From positions 682,001-746,000 of the forward strand of contig CAWBTX010000005.1 of assembly GCA_963791905.1 (NCBI GenBank): a DNA stretch of 64,000 nt. The letters run 5' to 3'. Numbering within the stretch: position 1 is the first letter of the stretch; every line of letters begins with the position of its first letter. A model generated the notes under the pieces. It had not been told where the DNA came from. It searched no databases and was given only the letters and a program-made list of their open reading frames with translations. Shown here piece by piece: positions 55,698-64,000 of this stretch. Source of the stretch: Gaiellasilicea sp963791905. GTDB lineage: Bacteria > Actinomycetota > Thermoleophilia > Gaiellales > Gaiellaceae. Position numbers and translations under genes: made by a program.

Positions 55698-56654
55698 ATG
55701 CGAGCCGTCGTCCACGACCACTACGGGCCGCCGGAGGTCCTGCGCATCGAGGAGGTCGCGCGGCCGGTACTGCGCGAGGGCGACGTCCTCGTCCGGGTCC
55801 ACGCGACGACGGTCAACCAGACGGACTGCCACATCCGCCGGGCCAAGCCGGCGATGTGGCGGCTCTACGCCGGTCTCCGCCGCCCCAGGCGGCGCACGCT
55901 CGGCATGGAGCTTGCGGGAGTGGTCGAAGCTGTCGGCGCCGACGTCACGCAGTTCGCAGTCGGCGACCGCGTCTTCGGCCTCACGAACTTCGGTGCCCAC
56001 GCCGAATACGCCCGCATCCGAGAGCGCGGCGCGCTCGCGCACATGCCGGCGGGCATCGGCTTCGAGCAGGCGGCCGCCGTCTGCGACGGCGCGACCCAGG
56101 CGCTCGCGCACCTGAGGCGCGCCGGCGTCGGCCAGGGCACGCGCCTCGTCGTCTACGGGGCCTCAGGGTCGTGCGGCACCGCGGCCGTGCAGCTTGCCGC
56201 CTACTTCGGCGCGCACGTCACGGCGGTCTGCAACACGAAGAACCTCGAGCTCGCGCGCTCGCTGGGAGCCGTCGAGGTGATCGACTACACGCAGGAGGAC
56301 TTCACCGACAACGGCCAGACCTACGACGTCATCCTCGACGCGGTCGGCAAGCACTCGTTCCTCCGCGCGCGGCGCGCGCTCCGGCCCGGCGGGATCTTCG
56401 CCGCGACAGATCGTTTTTTCAACCTCCCGCTCGCGCTCTGGACATCGTGGTTCGGGAGGCGCAAGGTGGTCTTCGCCATGCCGCGGCCCGCCAAGCAGGA
56501 CATCCTGTTCCTGAAGGAGCTAATCGAGACCGGCCACTACCGCGCGGTCGTCGATCGCCGCTATCCCCTCGACGATGTCGTGGAGGCTGCGCGCTACGTC
56601 GAGTCGTGGCAGAAGACCGGCAACGTCGTCCTCACGGTCGACGGCAGGTCATGA
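55698..56654 (+). CDS. MDR-family NAD(P)H quinone reductase 2
   Basis: This 318-residue protein has the same layout as its upstream neighbour (three bases away): MRAVVHDHYGPPEVLRIEEV, VHATTVNQTDCHIR, LGMELAGVVEAVGADV, and nucleotide motif YGASGSCGTAAVQLAAYFGAHVTAVC. Zinc ligands are absent. The two proteins are homologous but clearly diverged, so the pair reflects an old duplication or two specificities. It probably reduces quinones or alpha,beta-unsaturated carbonyls. The frame is intact. Confidence 0.9.
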   Translation: MRAVVHDHYGPPEVLRIEEVARPVLREGDVLVRVHATTVNQTDCHIRRAKPAMWRLYAGLRRPRRRTLGMELAGVVEAVGADVTQFAVGDRVFGLTNFGAHAEYARIRERGALAHMPAGIGFEQAAAVCDGATQALAHLRRAGVGQGTRLVVYGASGSCGTAAVQLAAYFGAHVTAVCNTKNLELARSLGAVEVIDYTQEDFTDNGQTYDVILDAVGKHSFLRARRALRPGGIFAATDRFFNLPLALWTSWFGRRKVVFAMPRPAKQDILFLKELIETGHYRAVVDRRYPLDDVVEAARYVESWQKTGNVVLTVDGRS

Positions 56655-56661
56655 TCGCCAT

Positions 56662-57802
56662 GTGACCGTCGACGCGGACCGCCTCCGGGACCTCACCTTC
56701 GAGCTCGTCGAGGTCGACAGCCCGACGGGCGACACCGCGGACGTGTCGCGGCTCTATGCGCAGCGGCTCGGGGAGATCGGTCTCGAGGTCGAGCTGCTGG
56801 ACGACCTGTTCCCGCGCACGCCCATCGTGATCGGCCGGTTGCGCGGCGACCGGGCGGGGCCGACGATCGTCCTTAACGGCCACCTCGACACGGTGCCGAT
56901 CCCGCACGAGCCGCCGCGGGTTGAGAACGGCACGATCTACGGGCGGGGCACGGCCGACATGAAGGGCGCGCTCGCCTGCGCGGCGGAGGCGGCGCGGGCG
57001 GTGCGCGAGCGCGGGTCGTTTCCCGGCGAGCTCGTGATCGTCGCGGTCGGCCTGCACGAGTCGCCGCTTGGGCGCGGGGAGGACCTGACCTGGCTCCTGG
57101 GCGAGCGGTGGCTTCAGGGCGGACTTCGGCGTCGTCGGCGAGCTCGGCGCGACGACGCTGCCCGTCGCACACGTCGGCTGCGCGACCTTCGAGATCACGA
57201 TCCGCCGCGAGGGCGAGGTCACCCACGAGCTGATGACGGCGGCCGGCACGCCCAATCCGAACCTCGTGGCTGCCCGCGTGATCGAGGCGATCCGCGCGCG
57301 CAACGAGGAGCTGGCCGCGGTCGAGCACGAGTGGGTCGGGCCGGAGTCGTACTTTTTCGGGGAAGTGCACGGCGGCGACTTCTACAACCGCCATCCGGTC
57401 GAGTGCCGCCTCGTCGGAACGCGTCGCTGGGCGCCGGGCAACACGGCGGAGGCCGCCGAGGCCGAGTTCCGCGCGCTGCTCGAGCCGATCGCGGCCGAGT
57501 CCGGCTGCGCGATCGACCTCGACCTGCAGGTCTCGCGCGGCGCCTACCGGATCGACCCCGAGCACAGGCTCGTGGTCGCGACGCGCGAGGCGTATCGCGA
57601 CGTCACGGGCGAGGAGCTACCCCTGACGGGCGTGCGGCTGGTGGCGGACGGTGCGATGTTCAACGCGGCGGGAATCCCGACCGTCTACCACGGGCCGCAG
57701 GGGACGGGTGCGCACGGCGACGTCGAGTCGATCGAGGTGGCCGAGCTCGTGCGGGCGACACGCGTGTACATCGCGCTGCTGGAGGGGCTGTGGTCGCGAT
57801 GA
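56662..57802 (+). CDS. M20-family (ArgE/DapE/CPG2-type) metallohydrolase, one frame break
   Basis: About 379 residues when corrected. First metal ligand in NGHLDTVPI, bridging Asp in YGRGTADMKGALA, an acidic catalytic segment in GLHESPLGRGEDL where family members have DEE, and a C-terminal metal His in GTGAHGDVESIEV; a lid domain lies between. It hydrolyses an N-acyl or peptide amide bond. One extra base near 57115 (GGCG before GACTTCGGC) breaks the frame. The GTG at 56662 follows the MDR2 stop by seven bases. The altered Glu motif should be checked after resequencing. Confidence 0.85.
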
Positions 57803-57824
57803 TTATGCGATTAGCCGTATAATC
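57801..57824 (+). promoter_or_regulatory. Palindromic, leaderless promoter of the fic gene
   Basis: A perfect -10 TATAAT (57818-57823) ends six bases before the ATG at 57830, so the message should start at the start codon. The box lies in an inverted repeat, GATTATGCG (57801-57809) and CGTATAATC (57816-57824), with one mismatch. The repeat could bind the winged helix at the C-terminus of the Fic protein itself. Confidence 0.6.
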
Positions 57825-57829
57825 GACTT

Positions 57830-58855
57830 ATGATCTATGCAACGCCTCGGCTCAGCGGTCGGCTGGCGGCTCGGTTGAGGGAGCTCGAAACGCTCCGCCG
57901 GACGCTGGGGCAGCGCAGCGGTACTGCCGGCCCGTGGATCGGCACTCTGCGGCGTTCGGTCGGGGCGGCGTCGATCGAAGGCTCGATCGCGATCGAGGGG
58001 TACTCGGCGGGCGGAGCCGAGAGCGAGCGTGCGTTCGCCGACTACGCACGCGCGATCGATCACGTCGCCGTGCTGGCGGACGACCCCGTGTTCGAATGGC
58101 GCGACCGCGTCATCCTCGATCTGCACTTCGACGCATGCCACTTCCAGCGCGAGGCAAGCCCGGGACGCTGGCGGGAGACGGCGATCGCGGTGACGGGCGC
58201 TGACGGTCGGATTGCCTATCAGGCTCCCAAGGCCGATCGGGTCGTCCGGCTGATGCGGGAGGTCGTCGCTTGGCTCCGCGGCGGTGACCTCGACGCCCAT
58301 GTCGTCGTCCGCGCCGCGATGGCTCACTTGCACACGGTCTCGGTTCATCCGTTCCGCGACGGGAACGGCCGGATCTCGCGCATCGTCCAGTCGCTCGTCC
58401 TTGCGAGCGAAGGGCTCTTGTCTCCGGAGTTCGCCTCGATCGAGGAGTACCTCGGCAGCCACACGCCCGAGTACTACGCTGTCCTGCGGTCCGTGCAGGG
58501 AGGGAGCTACCAGCCCGACCGCGACGCAACTGACTGGGTGCGGTTCTGCATCGAGGCTCACGTCGAGCAGGCTCGCCGGCGGCTTGACCAGCTCGACCAG
58601 GCGGCTGCGCGCTGGCGGTTCCTCGAAGAGCTCGTCGAGCAGCGCGGCTGGCCCGATCGTCTTGTGATCGCGCTCGAGCAGAGCCTGATCGGAGGCACCG
58701 ACCGCTCGACCTACGAGGCCGAGGCGGACGTCTCTCCAGCGACCGCGAGCAGCGACTTTCGGAGGCTGGTCGATGCCGGGCTGATCGAGCAGTCGGGTCG
58801 CGGCAGGTCCACCCGCTACCACGCTGCCGCGACGCTGAGGACCGAGGTGGCGTGA
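57830..58855 (+). CDS. Class II Fic-family protein (AMP transferase) with C-terminal winged helix
   Basis: 341 residues. The Fic active site HPFRDGNGRISR starts at His 173 and is complete (HxFxDGNGRxxR). The inhibitory helix SIAIEG (52-57) fits SxxxEG and lies N-terminal, which makes this a class II Fic. Residues about 275-335 form a winged helix (TDRSTYEAEADVSPATASSDFRRLVDAGLIEQSGRGRSTRYHA). Fic enzymes move AMP or another nucleotide group to protein hydroxyls; the target is unknown. The transcript is probably leaderless from TATAAT. The stop overlaps the ligase GTG (GTGA). It may be a regulator or a solitary toxin-type gene with built-in inhibition. Confidence 0.93.
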   Translation: MIYATPRLSGRLAARLRELETLRRTLGQRSGTAGPWIGTLRRSVGAASIEGSIAIEGYSAGGAESERAFADYARAIDHVAVLADDPVFEWRDRVILDLHFDACHFQREASPGRWRETAIAVTGADGRIAYQAPKADRVVRLMREVVAWLRGGDLDAHVVVRAAMAHLHTVSVHPFRDGNGRISRIVQSLVLASEGLLSPEFASIEEYLGSHTPEYYAVLRSVQGGSYQPDRDATDWVRFCIEAHVEQARRRLDQLDQAAARWRFLEELVEQRGWPDRLVIALEQSLIGGTDRSTYEAEADVSPATASSDFRRLVDAGLIEQSGRGRSTRYHAAATLRTEVA

Positions 58856-60349
58856 CGTACGACGAACTGTGCGGGAGCTTCCGCTGGCAGGTGCCGGCGC
58901 GGGTGAACCTTGGTGTCGACGTTTGCGAGCGCCAGCCGCGCGATGCCGTCGCGATCGTCGTCACGGACGGCCGCGAGATCACGCGGCGCGTCACCTTCGG
59001 CGAGCTCTCCGACGACTCCAACCGGCTCGCGAACGTGCTGCGGGCGAGGGGCGTGGGGGAAGGGGATCGCGTCGGGATCGCGCTGCCGCAGCGGCCCGAG
59101 ACGGCGGTCGCGCACATCGCCGTCTACAAGCTCGGCGCGATCGCGGTGCCGCTCTCGACTCGCTTCGGCCCGGACGCGATGGCGGTGCGGCTCGACGATG
59201 CGGATCCGGTGGTCGTGCTCGCCGACCGCGAGTTCGAGGGCGTCGAGACGATCGACGTCGAGCGCGACCTCCCGGCGCTGCTCGAGGCAGCGTCGCCGCG
59301 GTTCGAGCCGGTGGCGACGGCCGCCGACGCGCCGGCGCTGATCGTCTACACCTCCGGCACGACCGGCCCGCCGAAGGGCGCGCTCCTCGCCCATCGCGTC
59401 CTGTACGGCCACCTGCCGGGGTTCGAGCTCTCGCACGATTTCTTCCCGCAGCCGGACGACCTGATCTGGACGCCGGCGGACTGGGCCTGGATGGGCGGCC
59501 TCTTCGACGTCCTCATGCCGGGCCTCTACCACGGCCGCCCCGTGCTCGCCTTCCAGACGACGAAGTTCGATCCTGAGCGCGCCGTCGACCTGATCGCACG
59601 GGTTGGGGTGCGCAACGTCTTCATGCCCGCGACGGCGTTGCGAATGATGGCTGCGCACGACGGCCCGGCGCTCTCACTGCGCACGGTCGCGAGCGGCGGC
59701 GAGATGGTGGGGGAGGAGACGGCCGCGTGGTGCTCACGAGCGCCTGGGCGCGAGGCTGAACGAGTTCTACGGGCAGACGGAGGCGAACCTCCTGATCGGG
59801 AACAGCGCCGCCTGGCCGGCGAAGCCCGGCTCGATGGGCCGCCCGTACCCGGGTCACGACGTGCTGCTCGTCGACGGCGAGGTGACGGTGGCGATGGACG
59901 GAAACCCGGTCGTCTTCCTCGGCTACTGGCGAAACGAGGCCGCGACGGCGGAGAAGGTGCGCGACGGCCGCCTGCACACGGGCGACCTCGCGGAGTTGGA
60001 CGAGGACGGCTACTTCCGCTTCGTCGGCCGCACCGACGACCTGATCTCGAGCGCCGGCCACCGCATCGGCCCCGGCGAGATCGAGGACTGCCTCGTCCGC
60101 CACCCGCAGGTCTCGCTCGCGGCCGTGATCGGCGTCCCGGACGAGCTCCGCGGCGAGGCGATCAAGGCGTTCGTAGTCGCATCCTCGCCCTCGGCAGAGC
60201 TCGCGGCGGAGCTCCAGGCGCTCGTCCGCGAGCGCCTGGCGGCGTACGAGGTGCCGCGCGAGATCGAGTTCGTCGTCGAGCTACCGCTGACGACGTCTGG
60301 GAAGATCCGCCGCAACGAGCTGCGCGAACGCGAGACGAGGGAGGAGTAA
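58852..60349 (+). CDS. Acyl-CoA synthetase (acetyl-CoA synthetase-like, ANL superfamily), one frame break
   Basis: About 498 residues when corrected. Adenylation motifs: VYTSGTTGPPKGALL (P-loop), TPADWAWMGGLFD, EFYGQTEANL (A5), HTGDLAELDEDGYFRFVGRTDDLISSAGHRI (A7-A8), and the catalytic lysine in LPLTTSGKIRRNELR. The sequence is nearest the medium-chain/acetyl-CoA synthetase-like branch, activating a small carboxylic acid with ATP and CoA. One extra base near 59735 (TGCTCAC for TGCCAC or TGTCAC) breaks the frame before A5. The GTG overlaps the fic stop, and its stop overlaps the GYD gene by one base. Confidence 0.92.
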
Positions 60350-60675
60350 TGCCGCTCTATCTGACGAAGTTCAGCTACACGCCGGAGACGTGGGCCAGGC
60401 TGATCGGCAACCCGGAGGATCGCCGAGAAGCCGCTCGGACGTACATCGAGGCGGTGGGCGGGAAGCTCGAGGGCTTCTGGTATGGCTTCGGCACGCACGA
60501 CGGATACACCCTCTGGGAAGCCCCGGACAACGTGTCCATGGCGGCAGTCGCGCTCGCGATCACCGGTGGCGGTGCGCTTAGCTCTCTCGAAACGACCGTG
60601 CTCATGAGCGTCGAGGAGACGCTGGACGCCCTCAAGAAGGCAGAGCAGATCCGGTACCAACCGCCAGGGGCGTAG
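60349..60675 (+). CDS. GYD-domain protein
   Basis: The 108-residue protein belongs to the GYD family (ferredoxin-like alpha/beta fold): it starts MPLYLTKFSYTPETWARLI, has IEAVGGKLEGFWYGFGTHDGYTLWEAPDN, which contains the family G-Y-D-like core, and ends in a regular helix. The function of the family is not established; members may be small-ligand or NAD-related regulators. The ATG shares one base with the ligase stop (TAATG). Last gene of the fic-ligase-GYD unit. Confidence 0.9.
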   Translation: MPLYLTKFSYTPETWARLIGNPEDRREAARTYIEAVGGKLEGFWYGFGTHDGYTLWEAPDNVSMAAVALAITGGGALSSLETTVLMSVEETLDALKKAEQIRYQPPGA

Positions 60676-60683
60676 CGGTTTGC

Positions 60684-61994
60684 CTAGCCGGCGCCGCGGA
60701 GCGGGGCAAAGGACGCCACGGCGAACGCGGCGCCGCGGGCGAGGCTGTCCAGGAGCTTCATGTCGACGTTGCCGAGCCGATCGCAGGCTGCGTGGTAGCA
60801 GGAGTCGGTGCCGGCGAAGAGCCCTCCGGTCGGGACGCCGATCTGGTCGAATGGGAAGTGGTCGGAGCGGCCCGACAGGTCGACCACCTGGGGTCGCTGG
60901 CCGCGGCCGGCGAAGTAGGCGGCCATTCGCTTCGCGAAGGGGCCCTGGTACACGCCGGTCGTCCCGCCGCGGGTGCCTAGCATGTCGAAGTTGAGGTACC
61001 CGACGAGCTGCTTCGGGTCGACGCTGCCCGCATACGCGCGTGAGCCGATGAGACCGAACTCCTCGCCGCCCCAGAAGGCGAAGCGGACGGCGAGCGTCGG
61101 GGCGCGGAGCTTCACCACGCGCGCGATCTCGAGCAGCGCCGCCACGCCCGTGCCGTTGTCGTTGATGCCGGGTCCGGCCAGGACGGAGTCGAGGTGCGCG
61201 CCCACCATCAGCACCCGCCCCGACCCGCCCGAGTCGGCCACGACGTTCTGCGAGCGGGCGCGCCGCTTCTCGGTCTTGATCTCGAGGTTGAGGACCGGCG
61301 CATCGCTCGCGATCAACGATCGAGCGACCGCGTCCTCGATCGCAGCGACCGGAATCCTCGAGGCGTTTGGATCGCCCAGCGTCGCGTCCATCGGCCCTGG
61401 CTCGGTCGTGAACACCACCAGCGCGACGGCCCCGGCGCTCGCCGCGTTCTGTGCCTTCTCGTAGATAAAGCAGACGCCGCGGCTCGCCAGGGCGATGCGC
61501 CCACGAACGTCGACGAAGTCACCCCGCGAACAGCCGTTGCCAGCAGAGACTACGGGCGCGCGCAACCCGCCGTCAGGCGTCGAGGGCGAGTAGTCGATCG
61601 CTTCGACCCGGATCGCTCGCTGACTCGGGGCAACCTGCCGTGCGCGCTCGGTCAGCTCCCGATACGTCGTGAACGGGAAGGGGGTCACCTTCGCCGTGTA
61701 GCCGAGTCGGCTGAGCGTGTCTCGGACGTAGCGCACGGAGGCGGCGTAGCCGGCGCTTCCGGAAACCCGCGTGCCGCCGTTCCGGTCGGCAAGGCGCTGG
61801 AGCGCGGCGAGGTGCTTGTTCAGCTCGGCCGGCTTGATTGCGCGCGGTAGCTGCGACGTGAGAGCGGCGCGCTTCGGCGGCGCTGCCTCCGAGTCGGCGG
61901 CGGAGAGGTAGCCGACGGCCAGTGCCGCGCAGGCAATGACGACGGCACCCAGGCGTCGGAGGATCGAGGCCACGCACCCGTTGTGACGTGCCAC
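60684..61994 (-). CDS. Secreted M28-family zinc aminopeptidase with PA domain
   Basis: 436 residues. Signal peptide about 1-37 (LRRLGAVVIACAALAVGYLSA). A protease-associated domain lies at about 130-235 (CSRGDFVDVRGRIALASRGVCFIYEKAQNAASAGA). Zinc ligands of M28 are visible: His in GAHLDSV, Asp in INDNGTGV, Glu-Glu in WGGEEFGL, Asp in YLNFDMLGT and His in CYHAACD. It trims N-terminal residues from peptides outside the cell. The GTG at 61994 is used, with a GTG seven codons in as alternative. Convergent with the GYD gene (eight-base gap) and divergent from the sensor kinase. Confidence 0.92.
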   Translation of the reverse strand: MARHNGCVASILRRLGAVVIACAALAVGYLSAADSEAAPPKRAALTSQLPRAIKPAELNKHLAALQRLADRNGGTRVSGSAGYAASVRYVRDTLSRLGYTAKVTPFPFTTYRELTERARQVAPSQRAIRVEAIDYSPSTPDGGLRAPVVSAGNGCSRGDFVDVRGRIALASRGVCFIYEKAQNAASAGAVALVVFTTEPGPMDATLGDPNASRIPVAAIEDAVARSLIASDAPVLNLEIKTEKRRARSQNVVADSGGSGRVLMVGAHLDSVLAGPGINDNGTGVAALLEIARVVKLRAPTLAVRFAFWGGEEFGLIGSRAYAGSVDPKQLVGYLNFDMLGTRGGTTGVYQGPFAKRMAAYFAGRGQRPQVVDLSGRSDHFPFDQIGVPTGGLFAGTDSCYHAACDRLGNVDMKLLDSLARGAAFAVASFAPLRGAG

Positions 61995-62025
61995 GACCTC
62001 GGATGTTCTTTAGCCTCGCGTTAAG

Positions 62026-62100
62026 CCGGGGTCGGAGCAGGTCTTGCGCTCGCACGAACCTACCGCGGAAGATTCGCGTGGATGCAAGACCCGACCCCGG
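62026..62100. repeat. REP-like inverted repeat before the sensor kinase gene
   Basis: CCGGGGTCGG plus GGTCTTGC (62026-62047, with four bases inserted between them) pairs with GCAAGACC-CGACCCCGG (62084-62100). The loop is 36 bases. It stops four bases before the ATG at 62105. Arms of the CGACCCC/GTCTTGC kind are common in REP-type palindromes; it could also fold the 5' end of the kinase message. Confidence 0.5.
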
Positions 62101-62104
62101 ATCG

Positions 62105-64000
62105 ATGACGGCTCGCGCGGCGCTCGCGGTCTGGACGCTCGCGCTCGTCTGCGCGGCGGTCGCGATCGCGCTGATCGCGACCGGCGACCACACGGACGAC
62201 AAGCTGGCGCTGATTCTGCTGGCCGTGCCGACCGAGCTCGCCTTCGTGGCGAGCGGCGTCGTGGCGCGGCTCCAGCGGCCGCACAACCGGACCGGCGTGT
62301 TGCTGATCCTCGTCGGCTTCAGCTGGTTCCTCGGTGCGCTCACGACGGCCGGTAACCCTTTCGTCTTCACCGCCGGGCTCGTACTCGGCACGCTCTTCAC
62401 GGCCCTTCTCGCACACCTGTTCCTGGCCTTCCCGACGGGGCGTCTCACCACCCGCGTCGACCGCGCGATCGCCGCGGCCTTCTACGGCGTCGTCCTGATC
62501 GGCCCGACACTCGCATACGTTTTCGACGAGGGCGAACTGACGGAGGCCGTGTGCGACGGGCCCTGCCCGGATAACGTCCTTTCGTTCGCGCCGGCCCAGA
62601 CCGTCGCGACGGCGATCACCGTCGCCTACGGCGTCTCGGCCGCGATCCTCGCGGTTCTCGTCCTCGCCCGCCTGGTGCGCCGCTGGCGGCGGGCGTCACC
62701 CGCGCTGCGGCGCGCGCTGTCGCCGGTGCTCGCGGCCGCGGGCGTCTTGATCGGGCTCGCGGTCGTTCAGACGATTGTCGGGTTCGCGTCCACCGAAGCG
62801 GCGGAGGCGATCAACTGGCTCGTCCTCGGGGCGGTCCTCGCCGTGCCGCTTTCGTTTCTCTATGGGCTGCTGCGGTCTCGCTTCGGAGCGACGACGCGGC
62901 GCCTCGTCGCCGAGCTGTCGGAGAAGCGCACACCCGAGGAGGTTCAGGCCGTCCTCCGGCGGGCGTTACGTGACCCGACGCTCGAGCTTGGCTACGTCCA
63001 GCGCGCCGGACTCGGGCTACGTCGGCGTCGACGAGCGGCCGCTGCCTATGCCCGACGCCGACGACCGACCGGATCGTCACTCGAATCGGTGAGGCGATCA
63101 TCGTCCACGACGCGTCGCTCCGGGAGCAGCCGGAGCTCGACGAGGTCGTGCATGCGGCACGAATCGCGCTCGAGCGAGGTCTCTCACTACGCTCGCTCGA
63201 GGAGAGCGAACGGAGGGCCCGCGCGGTGCTGGACGCGATCCCCGACAACGTCTACCGCCTCTCGATCGACGGGACGTTCCTCGAACCTTCGAGTCTGGCC
63301 GGCCGACGGATCGACGACGTGTTGCCGGAGATCAGCGACGTCGTGCTCGCGGGCGTACGCCGCGCACTGGCCGCGAAAGAGGTCGTGAGCGTCGAGTACC
63401 AGTTCGCCGAGCCGGACGGTGTGCGCGACCACGAAGCGCGGATCGTCCGAAGCGGGGAGGACGAGGTCGTCGGGATCGTTCGCGACGTCACCGAGCGAAA
63501 GAGGCAGGAGGTCGATCTTCGCCTGCTTGTCGAGGAGCAGGCGGCCCTGAACCGGGTCGCGGTGACGGTCGCGACCGAGACGGCGACGCAGCGGATCTTC
63601 GACGTCGTGACGGAGGAGGTTGCGCGCCTGCTTGGCGCCGACGCCGCGAATCTCGTGCGCTTCACGCCAACTCGGACGCAGGCGGTCATCGTCGGCAAGT
63701 GGAGCGAGCCGGGCGTGCCGATTCCGGAGGCCGGCACGGTGGATGTCCCGGACGGCAGCGCGCTGTCCAGTGTCGCCCGGACCGGCGCACCGGCTCGAAT
63801 GGCCACGGATGACCCCGGCGTCGAAGCAGAGCTGCACCGGCGGCTCACCGCGCTCGGTGTGACGTCCCTCGTCGCTGCGCCGATCGTCGTGTCGGGCGAC
63901 ATCTGGGGCGCCGTCGTCGTCTCGGTCACGCGAGACGAGCAGTTCGCGCCGGACGCCGAGAAGCGAATCGGGAAGTTCGCGAGTCTCGTCGCGGTGACGC
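62105..64000 (+). CDS. Membrane sensor protein with PAS and GAF domains, probable histidine kinase (3' end cut), two frame breaks
   Basis: The visible part is about 630 codons. Eight hydrophobic spans occupy residues about 1-255 (from ARAALAVWTLALVCAAVAIA to VLAVPLSFLYGLL), followed by a linker helix (RRLVAELSEKRTPEEVQAVLRRALRD), a PAS domain (RARAVLDAIPDNVYRLSIDGTFL to VVGIVRDVTERKRQE) and a GAF domain (LNRVAVTVATETATQRIFDVVTEEVARLLG to SLVAAPIVVSGDIWGAVVVS). The kinase core would lie past the window edge, so the class is inferred. Extra bases near 63010 and 63075 break the frame between linker and PAS. Confidence 0.82.

Overview
The window is about 70% GC and densely packed. Neighbouring genes usually overlap by four bases (NTGA junctions), and GTG or TTG starts are common. 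Several starts sit 6-7 bases after a TANNNT -10 hexamer, so those messages are probably leaderless. These habits point to an Actinomycetota chromosome. The gene content (class III cyclase/STAND ATPases with zinc ribbons, a fused E1 alpha-beta dehydrogenase, a glucodextranase, DUF5519-type and GYD proteins) suggests a Thermoleophilia-like lineage; that placement is inference. I see no tRNA, rRNA, CRISPR array, phage or intact insertion sequence.

Layout. 1-6.5 kb: a minus-strand branched-chain amino acid operon, leader peptide-leuA-leuB-like-ilvB-ilvN-ilvC-ilvD, with an attenuator-like leader. 6.6-13.8 kb: an HxlR regulator, a threonine-synthase-like enzyme behind a structured 5' region, a 165-bp inverted-repeat element, a GH16-like protein, two alpha/beta hydrolases, an ECF sigma factor with a membrane partner, and an FAD oxidase. 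13.8-18.2 kb: a plus-strand cassette of MetE-like, citrate-lyase-like, CoA-ligase/VOC and GST proteins with no pathway I recognise. 18.2-26.3 kb: FtsH, two decayed cyclase-ATPase genes, and a TetR-methyltransferase-CDF operon. 26.3-35.2 kb: a second ilvD behind an SDR gene, divergent from VOC and fused E1 genes, then a large secreted glucodextranase.

35.2-53.7 kb is the most distinctive region. A divergent pair of operons flanks a 19-bp palindrome. To the left run gntR, two glycolate-oxidase-type FAD enzymes, an FAH-family hydrolase and a hydroxyacid dehydrogenase. To the right run hyuA, hyuB, an enolase-superfamily enzyme, tandem hyuB copies, a second hyuA, a CocE-type hydrolase and a protein with two FGE-sulfatase domains. 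Together they look like a catabolic island for a cyclic amide or lactam and the hydroxy/keto acids released from it; the substrate is unknown. 53.7-64 kb: a TetR gene with a three-site operator, two MDR reductases, an M20 hydrolase, a class II Fic protein, an acyl-CoA ligase, a GYD protein, a secreted M28 peptidase, and the N-terminal part of a membrane sensor kinase that runs off the edge.

Many genes carry single-base frame breaks, nearly all of them +1 insertions and often GGGC where GGC is expected. They are dense at 35-39 kb and 43-50 kb and absent from several long genes. I treat them as probable consensus errors and annotate such genes over their full span, giving the break positions.
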